6,952 nucleotides of DNA from Nitrospinota bacterium (GTDB lineage: Bacteria > Nitrospinota > Nitrospinia > Nitrospinales > VA-1). The stretch spans positions 1 through 6,952 of the forward strand of contig JADFGI010000164.1 of the NCBI GenBank assembly GCA_022567815.1, written 5' to 3'. The notes under the pieces are model-generated. The model ran no database searches. It was given only the letters and a program-made list of their open reading frames with translations, and was not told the origin of the DNA. Each line of letters begins with the position of its first letter. Positions within the stretch are counted from its first letter, which is position 1. A program made the position numbers and the translations under genes. Of this stretch, positions 1-4,574 are shown in pieces.

Positions 1-88
1 CTTCCAGGAATTCCTCGTACTCCGGATGGCGGACATATGGAAGGTGCGCGTGTAAAACCAGGGCGAGATATCCTTTAGGTTGGCTCAT
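1..88 (-). CDS. GH57 family glycoside hydrolase / alpha-glucan branching-type enzyme, N-terminal fragment
   Basis: Only the first 29 codons lie in the window; the gene continues beyond position 1 on the minus strand. The peptide begins MSQPKGYLALVLHAHLPYVR and continues with HPEYEEFLE. The stretch GYLALVLHAHLPYVRHPE is the characteristic start of bacterial GH57 proteins of the branching-enzyme group, and HAHLP is their first conserved region (His13 and His15 here). Enzymes of this group act in the cytoplasm on alpha-1,4-glucans; the best-studied members form alpha-1,6 branches in glycogen. The ATG overlaps the stop of the DUF4912 gene as ATGA, so translation is probably coupled. Its ribosome binding site lies inside the upstream gene. 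Family assignment is firm for so short a piece, but branching rather than amylase activity cannot be read from 29 residues. Confidence 0.85.
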   Translation of the reverse strand, partial: MSQPKGYLALVLHAHLPYVRHPEYEEFLE

Positions 89-1308
89 TGATCGGACCCT
101 CCAGTTTTCGTTTCCGTGCGCCGGGTGACATTCGGAGTGATGGTGTGGACTTCCGCCTGGTCTGGCGATATAAAGGTGACCGGGAGTTTCAGCTCTCCTT
201 CAGGAAGGCCAAAACGGACGGTAAAGGTTCCGTCGGGACGCAGGTCCAGGTTTTTTCCGGAAAGCTTGATGGTGGAACCGAGGTCCGCGCCGCCGTATAG
301 AATCAGTTCCATGTTCAGCCAGTAACTGAAACTCCTTTCCTGCGATGGTTTCTGGATTTTGGCCGACCCAAAATTGTCGACTCCTGAGGAGGAAATATTC
401 AAACCGACCCCACTTTGTCCCAGCCGGGCTTTTTGCAATTCGACAGAGCCCACCTGCCTGAATTCTTCCCTGGTTTTTTCGGTTTCAGCCACCTCTCCTC
501 CGGACAGGATATAAATTTCTTCAAAATTTTCGTCCGTGGTGATCCATTTCTCATCGATAATTTCAGATGGGCCATCCAGGGGGAGGCTGACGGTATTGGA
601 AACAGCGAGAGCGGCGAAATTGCCCTCGAGGTCTAGCAGGCCAATTTCCGAGTAGAAGGAAGCGCCCGGCGATAATTGCAGGTAGTGGTTTTGGTGTCTG
701 AAATCAACATCGACGTCAAAAGGGGCTTTTCCGCCAGAGGCGGGATGGACACGCAATACATGGCGAACCTCGTTCCGCGAACGGGACAGCCGTCGCAACC
801 CGTCTTCGATATGCCCTTCTTGCAGTTCCCAATAGAGGTAGCACCAGTAAGGATCGCGAACCAGCATTACAATTTTGTTGTCGCCGTAATCTAAAGGTAA
901 TTCAGGGGAAATTTCCCCATGGGATTCATCGCGGATGTCCGGTTTGCCGATGATGAACTTGGCTTCCTGAGCCATGTCCTCCAGTTCAAATTTCGGCTGA
1001 AGGGACCGAACGTCATATCCCTTACTGCCCTTAAACTTTGAAGGGGAAGGAGATGCTGACCGGGAGACCGGGTTTTTCCGCGCATAAAATCTTTTTCTTT
1101 TTTTCTTTGGAACGGATCTGGACGGCGTTTTTTGTGACTTGGCTTTTGCTTTTTTTGCCTCGGCGAGTTTCGCGGCTTTTCTGGTCTCTCTTTTCAAGAC
1201 CGTCAGGATTTCCCCTTTCAGCATAGCTTTCTTCACCGGGATTTTGATTTTGTCGGCGAGCCGCAAAAGCTCGTCTTTGGTCATTTTCGATAGATCAAGA
1301 ATGGGCAT
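85..1308 (-). CDS. DUF4912 domain protein with Rho-N/SAP-like N-terminus, GH57-linked
   Basis: The protein has 407 residues from the ATG at 1308. Residues 5-40 (LSKMTKDELLRLADKIKIPV onward) form a small helical module like the Rho termination factor N-terminal/SAP fold, which often binds nucleic acid. Residues 41-95 are a Lys/Arg/Ser-rich, probably disordered linker. Residues about 130-255 match the DUF4912 pattern (PELPLDYGDNKIVMLVRDPY, then WCYLYWEL, LLDLEGNFAALAVSNTV and IIDEKW). Residues about 325-400 form a beta-rich tail with LRPDGTFTVRFGLPEG and HTITPNVTRRTET, also usual in this family. There is no signal peptide or membrane segment, so it is probably cytoplasmic. I chose ATG 1308 because GAGGA lies 5 nt upstream; an in-frame TTG at 1320 would overlap that Shine-Dalgarno. 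The gene shares an ATGA overlap with the GH57 gene and sits behind a sigma-54 promoter. The biochemical role of DUF4912 is not known to me; a part in alpha-glucan metabolism is inferred from context. Confidence 0.85.
   Translation of the reverse strand: MPILDLSKMTKDELLRLADKIKIPVKKAMLKGEILTVLKRETRKAAKLAEAKKAKAKSQKTPSRSVPKKKRKRFYARKNPVSRSASPSPSKFKGSKGYDVRSLQPKFELEDMAQEAKFIIGKPDIRDESHGEISPELPLDYGDNKIVMLVRDPYWCYLYWELQEGHIEDGLRRLSRSRNEVRHVLRVHPASGGKAPFDVDVDFRHQNHYLQLSPGASFYSEIGLLDLEGNFAALAVSNTVSLPLDGPSEIIDEKWITTDENFEEIYILSGGEVAETEKTREEFRQVGSVELQKARLGQSGVGLNISSSGVDNFGSAKIQKPSQERSFSYWLNMELILYGGADLGSTIKLSGKNLDLRPDGTFTVRFGLPEGELKLPVTFISPDQAEVHTITPNVTRRTETKTGGSDQ
97..102 (-). promoter_or_regulatory. 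Ribosome binding site of the GH57 gene
   Basis: The minus strand reads GGAGGG here, 8 nt before the ATG at 88-86. The site lies within the last codons of the DUF4912 gene. It supports the ATGA-overlapping start and independent initiation or re-initiation on the same mRNA. Confidence 0.75.
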
Positions 1309-1313
1309 CGTGT

Positions 1314-1318
1314 TCCTC
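1314..1318 (-). promoter_or_regulatory. Ribosome binding site deciding the DUF4912 start
   Basis: The minus strand reads GAGGA, with 5 nt (ACACG) before the ATG at 1308-1306. This favours ATG 1308 over the in-frame TTG at 1320-1318, which sits on top of the Shine-Dalgarno. Confidence 0.7.
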
Positions 1319-1336
1319 AAATTACAGGGGATGGCG

Positions 1337-1362
1337 GAAGAGACGGAATTGACGGCCTCTTC
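1337..1362 (-). other. 5' leader hairpin upstream of DUF4912 gene
   Basis: The minus strand reads GAAGAG, a 14-nt loop, then CTCTTC, giving a perfect 6-bp stem. It would lie in the leader of an mRNA starting near 1375 and ends 28 nt before the ATG, so it does not cover the ribosome binding site. It may be an mRNA-stability element or chance; no poly-U tract follows, so it is not an obvious terminator. Confidence 0.3.
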
Positions 1363-1385
1363 ATAAAGGAGTTTCGTTTAATTAA

Positions 1386-1402
1386 AGCAATTCATGTGCC
1401 AA
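1386..1402 (-). promoter_or_regulatory. Sigma-54 (RpoN) -24/-12 promoter for the DUF4912-GH57 operon
   Basis: The minus strand reads TTGGCACATGAATTGCT. This matches the RpoN consensus TTGGCAC-N5-TTGCW, with the invariant GG (1400-1399) and GC (1388-1387) separated by exactly 10 nt. Transcription would start about 12 nt past the GC, near 1375, leaving a leader of about 67 nt before the DUF4912 ATG. The gene immediately upstream on the same strand encodes a sigma-54-dependent activator with an intact GAFTGA loop, which strengthens the call. Confidence 0.85.
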
Positions 1403-1496
1403 GACCGGGAAAATCAATGGACATCCTGATTTAAAAGGGGTTACCGGATATTTATTATTACGAAGATAGTTGGCTGGAAGATAATGAGGAAATATT

Positions 1497-1506
1497 GCTA
1501 CAAAAT
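1497..1506 (-). repeat. Direct repeat copy 1, candidate activator-binding site
   Basis: The minus strand reads ATTTTGTAGC. It is identical to the copy at 1529-1538 and lies about 121-131 bp upstream of the predicted sigma-54 transcription start, the usual range for NtrC-type enhancer sites. The function is inferred from position only. Confidence 0.35.
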
Positions 1507-1528
1507 AAAGGAATATAGTTGAATAAAA

Positions 1529-1538
1529 GCTACAAAAT
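1529..1538 (-). repeat. Direct repeat copy 2, candidate activator-binding site
   Basis: This second copy of ATTTTGTAGC lies 32 bp (about three helical turns) from the first and just after the activator gene's stop codon. Such phasing would put two proteins on the same DNA face. The region is AT-rich, so a chance repeat is possible. Confidence 0.35.
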
Positions 1539-1544
1539 TTTCAT

Positions 1545-2942
1545 TCATTTGCGTGGTTTGTATTTTTTTGGGTCGATGCCGCATTGTTTGATTTTTCGGT
1601 AAAAGGTTTTGCGGTCGATTCCCGCAGTTTCCGCCGTTCGGGAAATATGGCCTTTGTGCCGTTTTAACAAGGCCGAAAAATAACGGGCTTCGGATTCCTG
1701 CAGGATGTCGGCTATGTATTCCTTCAGCGTCATTTGGGTGAGGTCTTCCTGGTCAATGGCTTTCATTATTGAGCCAGAGGATGGAATCTTTTGCACGGGC
1801 AGGGGCAAGCGGTCGATCACCTTGCCTTTGGCAAGAATCACGGCTTGTTCGATAATATTTTCCAATTCCCTCACATTGCCCGGCCACCCGTATTGGCTAA
1901 GGTCATCAATGGCCTGCGCGGAAATTTCCGTGACCGGCTTGTTATGGCGTTGGGATTTTTCGGCTAAAAAGTGCCGCGCCAGAAGCGGGATATCCTGCGC
2001 CCGGTCTCGCAAGGGAGGCAGGTCGATGGAAACGACATTGAGGCGGTAATATAAATCCTCACGAAAACGGCCTGTTTCCAGGGCTTTGGTAAAGTCGATA
2101 TTGGACGCGGCAATCACCCGGCATTGAACGTCGATGGTTTTGTTGCCTCCTACCCGTTCAAATTTCCGCTCATCCAAAACCCGGAGCATTTTGGCCTGCA
2201 GTGGGGGGGATATCTCACCGATTTCGTCGAGGAAAAGGGTTCCCGACCCGGCATATTCAAATTTACCCAGCCTTTGCCGATGCGCCCCGGTGAAAGCGCC
2301 TTTTTCGTGGCCGAAAAGTTCGCTTTCCAGAAGGGATTCCGTCAGGGCGGCGCAGTTGACTGCGATGAAGTGGTCCTGGCTTCTGGGACTGTGGGCGTGC
2401 AGAAACCGGGCGGCGAGTTCTTTTCCGGTTCCGGTTTCTCCGCGCAGTAAAACCGCCGCGGAGGTTTCCGCAACTATCCGCAAGGTCTCACGGAGATGCA
2501 GGATAGACGGGCTTTCTCCCAGCAATTGAAAGGGTTTGTCTGCCCCGGTCTGGGAATCGTAATTTTCGCTTTCCTTGGTTTCGTGGCTGAATATTTCATG
2601 GATCAATTCCAGCAAGGGCCGTGGCCCCTGGGATTGGGAAATAAGATGATAACCTGATTTTTCGATGTTTTCTTCCACGTCCAGGGGCAGTCCCTGGCGA
2701 ATCAGGACAATTCCGGGAAGGCCGGGGAACTTGCGGCGCAAAAAATCCAGAAAATTTTGTCCATCATTTGCAACAATTTTTTCATCCACCAGGACGAGAT
2801 GGAACTGTTTTTCCAACAGCCGTTTTTGCCCCTCTGGGACAGTGTACGCCGCAATGATCTCATAGCCCTGATATTTCAGGGTTTTTCGGAGGGTTTCTAT
2901 CGATGGCCGGTTGGAGTCGAGAATGAGAATTTTTTGTTGCAT
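1545..2942 (-). CDS. NtrC-family sigma-54-dependent transcriptional activator with degenerate receiver
   Basis: The protein has 465 residues, the usual length, in three domains. Residues 4-120 are a CheY-like receiver with the phosphoacceptor-position Asp53 (LVLVDEK). Residues about 138-370 are the AAA+ domain: Walker A GETGTGKE (168-175), the sigma-54 contact loop GAFTGA (215-220), Walker B GTLFLDE (234-240), GRFREDLYYRLN with candidate arginine fingers (291-302), and WPGNVREL (353-360). Residues about 425-458 are a Fis-type helix-turn-helix (ISRTAETAGIDRKTFYRKIK). It hydrolyses ATP to open sigma-54 promoter complexes; a sigma-54 promoter lies in the gap just downstream. The receiver is unusual: the acidic pair is D9-S10, the conserved Thr is Arg82 and the conserved Lys-Pro is Gln103-Ser104, so normal phosphorylation signalling is doubtful. 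No histidine kinase gene is in the window. The ATG at 2942 lacks a clear Shine-Dalgarno but begins the receiver correctly (MQQKILILDSN). Confidence 0.95.
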   Translation of the reverse strand: MQQKILILDSNRPSIETLRKTLKYQGYEIIAAYTVPEGQKRLLEKQFHLVLVDEKIVANDGQNFLDFLRRKFPGLPGIVLIRQGLPLDVEENIEKSGYHLISQSQGPRPLLELIHEIFSHETKESENYDSQTGADKPFQLLGESPSILHLRETLRIVAETSAAVLLRGETGTGKELAARFLHAHSPRSQDHFIAVNCAALTESLLESELFGHEKGAFTGAHRQRLGKFEYAGSGTLFLDEIGEISPPLQAKMLRVLDERKFERVGGNKTIDVQCRVIAASNIDFTKALETGRFREDLYYRLNVVSIDLPPLRDRAQDIPLLARHFLAEKSQRHNKPVTEISAQAIDDLSQYGWPGNVRELENIIEQAVILAKGKVIDRLPLPVQKIPSSGSIMKAIDQEDLTQMTLKEYIADILQESEARYFSALLKRHKGHISRTAETAGIDRKTFYRKIKQCGIDPKKYKPRK

Positions 2943-2957
2943 GAATGCATCATAACA

Positions 2958-2968
2958 CTTGATTCAAG
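2958..2968. promoter_or_regulatory. 11-bp palindrome upstream of the activator gene, possible operator
   Basis: CTTGATTCAAG is a perfect 5+1+5 inverted repeat, 15 nt upstream of the activator ATG. It could be an operator or lie within the promoter/leader. No strong -10/-35 pair could be assigned to the activator gene. Short palindromes in AT-rich DNA can arise by chance. Confidence 0.25.
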
Positions 2969-3040
2969 GTTTTGTCTTTTAAAAAGGTATATTAAGGATA
3001 TTCCTCACAAACCTTCCCATCCCGCCTGATAGACTATTTC

Positions 3041-3109
3041 TTAATCTTCGGCCTTTGGATAGTCTTTTTCCCAGAGCCGCCAAAACTCCTTGTAATAGCC
3101 TCCTTTATA
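3041..3109 (-). pseudogene. Possible remnant of a gene's 3' end
   Basis: After an in-frame stop at 3112-3110, the minus strand reads YKGG followed by YYKEFWRLWEKDYPKAED and a stop at 3043-3041. The aromatic and charged, amphipathic character resembles a real protein C-terminus more than random intergenic translation. No start codon is present, and I do not recognise the family. The complementary strand gives a hydrophobic peptide, so chance cannot be excluded. It could be a decayed gene whose 5' part has been lost or replaced by the hydrolase gene. Confidence 0.2.
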
Positions 3110-3161
3110 TTATCCATTACTTGCATAACAATATTTAAGATGGAAGTAATACCCCATGTTG

Positions 3162-3190
3162 TTGTATTTTAAAGAATTATCGGATATCCT
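3162..3190 (+). promoter_or_regulatory. Weak sigma-70-like promoter for the MBL-fold hydrolase
   Basis: TTGTAT (3162-3167), a 17-bp spacer and TATCCT (3185-3190) match the consensus hexamers at 3 and 4 of 6 positions. The placement, 24 nt before the GTG at 3215, is plausible, but the match is weak. Confidence 0.25.
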
Positions 3191-3214
3191 ATGGTCTAAT
3201 GGGTGTGATCTCCT

Positions 3215-4135
3215 GTGCGAATCCGGTTTTCTGGAGAGGTGAAGAGGTTTGTGTACACAGTAAACGAGATATGTAAAAATGGCGAACCCCTTCCTTTGCA
3301 GACGGATGGTCATTTGCGTGTGGTTTTCATTGGCACCGGAGCGGCTTTCGCGAAAAGACGCAGACAGTCCAATATGCTTATTATTCAGGGTGACCATCAT
3401 GTTTTGGTCGATTGCGGGACTCAGGGTCCTCTGGCCCTTGAGGATATTGGGTTAGATGTGTTGCAGGTCAAATGTTACCTGCCGACCCACAGCCATGCTG
3501 ACCATATTGGGGGATTTGAAGAAATCGGGCTCATGAACCGATATTTGTCTAAAAATTCCAAACCGGAAATGATCATATTGCCCGACTATGAGGAAGATTT
3601 GTGGGCCAAGAGCCTTGCCGGCGGAATGGAATACTGCGAATCGAAACAGGGCCGGCCTCTGCGACTGGCAGATTTTTTCAAAGTCCAGCGTCCTTCCGCG
3701 GACCAGGCCGATGGCGGTATGGTTTGGAATTATCAGCATGGCCCCATTGAGATTTCTATCATGAGGACCCGTCATTTTCCCGATACTGCTGTCAGAATTG
3801 AAGATTCGCAATGGTGTAGCGGCGTTTTTATCAACCGGCGCGTGTGGATTTCCGGAGATACCATGTTTGAACCGGAATATCCCCTTAAGTATGCAAAGAT
3901 TGCCGAATTGATGTTTCACGATTGCCAGTTGTTTCAGGGCGGCATTCATGCCTCCTATAACGAATTGATGACACTGCCGGAATCCGTCCGCAAAAAAATG
4001 TTTCTTTACCACTATGGAGACAACTGGGACCAACCGGCATCGTGGGTAAAAGAAACGGATGGTTTTACCGGCAACCCGGTTGAGGACGGTTTTCTCGGTT
4101 GGGCGGAGCAACAGATGGCTTACGACTTTTCTTGA
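3215..4135 (+). CDS. MBL-fold metallo-hydrolase, RNase Z-like (Lactamase_B_2-type)
   Basis: The protein has 306 residues from the GTG at 3215. It shows the full set of metallo-beta-lactamase landmarks: IGTGAAFA (39-46), a DCGTQG strand end (66-71), the metal-binding THSHADHIGG (91-100; His92, His94, Asp96, His97), His187 in TRHFPD, Asp215 in SGDT, then MFHDCQ (233-238), HASYNEL (245-251) and LYHYGD with His266. The order and spacing resemble RNase Z/ElaC-type enzymes, whose substrates are phosphodiesters, but the substrate here cannot be told. No signal peptide is visible, so it is probably cytoplasmic and binds two Zn ions. The start is uncertain: in-frame GTGs occur at 3215, 3239 and 3251, none with an ideally spaced Shine-Dalgarno (GGAGAGG at 3233-3239). 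Conserved-looking sequence begins near YTVNEICKNGEPLP, so a shorter form is possible. It stands alone, divergent from the activator and followed by a long non-coding repeat region. Confidence 0.85.
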   Translation: MRIRFSGEVKRFVYTVNEICKNGEPLPLQTDGHLRVVFIGTGAAFAKRRRQSNMLIIQGDHHVLVDCGTQGPLALEDIGLDVLQVKCYLPTHSHADHIGGFEEIGLMNRYLSKNSKPEMIILPDYEEDLWAKSLAGGMEYCESKQGRPLRLADFFKVQRPSADQADGGMVWNYQHGPIEISIMRTRHFPDTAVRIEDSQWCSGVFINRRVWISGDTMFEPEYPLKYAKIAELMFHDCQLFQGGIHASYNELMTLPESVRKKMFLYHYGDNWDQPASWVKETDGFTGNPVEDGFLGWAEQQMAYDFS

Positions 4136-4163
4136 TTTTCAAGAGGATTTATAATCTTTTAAT

Positions 4164-4180
4164 CCCACCAGTGGGTTTTA
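4164..4180 (+). terminator. Weak candidate intrinsic terminator of the MBL gene
   Basis: CCCA-CCAG-TGGG (4164-4175; CCCAC/GTGGG if the loop is only 2 nt) is followed by TTTTA. It lies 29 nt past the stop codon. The stem is short and the T-run has only four T. An alternative hairpin, GGGTT-TTAT-AACCC (4173-4186), would compete with it. Confidence 0.35.
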
Positions 4181-4186
4181 TAACCC

Positions 4187-4254
4187 CCCCACTACGTGGG
4201 GAGGCCCGTTACACGGGTGGAAACTCTAGGCTACGCTCACCCCGTTACACGGGG
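4187..4254 (+). repeat. Three hairpins with a TAC loop (family A)
   Basis: CCCCAC-TAC-GTGGGG (4187-4201), CCCGT-TAC-ACGGG (4205-4217) and CCCCGT-TAC-ACGGGG (4240-4254) share the loop TAC and a C-run/G-run stem. The two innermost base pairs differ between the first copy and the other two, yet pairing is kept on both sides, which suggests the structure is maintained. The nearby CCCAC-CA-GTGGG at 4164-4175 may be a diverged fourth member. The role is unknown; intergenic palindromic elements of the REP/MITE type are a possible parallel. Confidence 0.7.
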
Positions 4255-4380
4255 AGGAAGTTTGGGCCCTGCGAGGCCCTGAAAACATACAAGGAGAGGG
4301 GTACGCCACGCTCACGAGCCCCTAAACCTCTGGATAAAAAATGCGGCACAATGGAGGATATGGTCAGCCATAAATCCATC

Positions 4381-4413
4381 GTACGTCAATATTGGGTCCA
4401 GCCCCCAGGCTGG
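4381..4413 (+). repeat. 33-bp direct repeat, copy 1, with CCAGCC/GGCTGG hairpin
   Basis: The unit begins GTACGTCAATATTGGGTCC and ends in the hairpin CCAGCC-CCCA-GGCTGG (4398-4413). It matches copy 2 at 4437-4469 at 31 of 33 positions, 56 bp apart. An 11-bp part (TTGGGTCCAGC, 4392-4402) recurs at 4414-4424 in front of the next hairpin, so the array seems built from a tandem hairpin module. Confidence 0.8.
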
Positions 4414-4419
4414 TTGGGT

Positions 4420-4434
4420 CCAGCGTCACGCTGG
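4420..4434 (+). repeat. CCAGCG-TCA-CGCTGG hairpin, copy 1 (family B)
   Basis: This 6-bp stem has a TCA loop and is identical to the hairpin at 4516-4530. It shares the outer CCAGC/GCTGG stem with the hairpins at 4398-4413 and 4454-4469 but has the inner pair flipped (G-C instead of C-G) and a different loop. Confidence 0.75.
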
Positions 4435-4436
4435 TC

Positions 4437-4469
4437 GCACGTCAATATTGGATCCAGCCCCCAGGCTGG
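4437..4469 (+). repeat. 33-bp direct repeat, copy 2, with CCAGCC/GGCTGG hairpin
   Basis: This copy differs from copy 1 at two positions only (4438 and 4452) and ends in the identical hairpin at 4454-4469. The high identity suggests recent duplication or conversion. Confidence 0.8.
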
Positions 4470-4515
4470 CAAAAAATGTTACATGGCGTGAGCAAGCTCG
4501 CCCTCTGCGGAGGAG

Positions 4516-4530
4516 CCAGCGTCACGCTGG
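4516..4530 (+). repeat. CCAGCG-TCA-CGCTGG hairpin, copy 2 (family B)
   Basis: This hairpin is identical to 4420-4434, including the TCA loop. It lies about 45 bp before the DUF898 start codon and so may be in the mRNA leader. Confidence 0.75.
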
Positions 4531-4563
4531 CCGCCTGGTAAAACATTTCAGATGAGAACATTC

Positions 4564-4570
4564 AGGAGGA
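4564..4570 (+). promoter_or_regulatory. Ribosome binding site of the DUF898 gene
   Basis: AGGAGGA lies 4 nt before the ATG at 4575. It is the strongest Shine-Dalgarno in the window and fixes the start. Confidence 0.9.
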
Positions 4571-4574
4571 CTGC

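Larger units (their letters stand above)
2943..3214. other. Divergent intergenic region
   Basis: This 272-bp gap separates the minus-strand activator from the plus-strand hydrolase and should hold both promoters. It contains the palindrome at 2958-2968, the possible coding remnant at 3041-3109, an 8-bp palindrome GGATATCC at 3182-3189 and a weak sigma-70-like element at 3162-3190. No sigma-54 element or tRNA gene was found by eye. Confidence 0.6.
4136..4574. other. Hairpin-rich non-coding region
   Basis: These 439 bp between the hydrolase and DUF898 genes hold no credible protein gene. They are dense in short inverted repeats: TCTTGA-TTT-TCAAGA (4130-4144, spanning the hydrolase stop codon), the TAC-loop hairpins at 4187-4254, GGGCC-N6-GGCCC (4264-4279), AGGGG...CCCCT (4297-4323), the CCAGC/GCTGG hairpins at 4398-4530, and CCTC-TGCG-GAGG (4502-4513). 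A 7-bp inverted repeat AAATGTT/AACATTT (4474-4480 and 4542-4548) brackets the last group. The promoter of the DUF898 operon should lie here but could not be assigned. Confidence 0.75.

Noticed and set aside
1318..1320. TTG start giving a 411-residue DUF4912 protein
   Set aside because: It overlaps the GAGGA ribosome binding site of the ATG at 1308, which is well spaced and gives a natural N-terminus.
3185..3240. tRNA-like string (TATGGTCTAATGGG ... GCGAATCCGG)
   Set aside because: It recalls D-arm and T-loop sequences, but no acceptor stem, anticodon stem or T-stem pairing can be formed, and it overlaps the start of the hydrolase gene.
3110..3400. Minus-strand 96-codon open frame at the hydrolase start
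   Set aside because: It is mostly antisense to the hydrolase N-terminal region with no recognisable features; only the coding-like stretch beyond its stop was kept, at low confidence.
3452..4111. Minus-strand 219-codon open frame
   Set aside because: It is wholly antisense to the hydrolase, whose motifs are unmistakable; the antisense product shows no recognisable domain.
4099..4491. Plus-strand 130-codon open frame
   Set aside because: It runs through the hairpin repeats, overlaps the hydrolase end, and has repeat-derived, low-information sequence with no ribosome binding site or family resemblance.
4484..4498. Second sigma-54-like site (TGGCGTGAGCAAGC) before the DUF898 gene
   Set aside because: The GG and GC are separated by 9 nt instead of 10, and the -12 element lacks TTGC.
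4381..4530. CRISPR array
   Set aside because: The repeats are only two near-identical 33-bp copies, contain internal hairpins, and are not separated by regular unique spacers; there are no cas genes.
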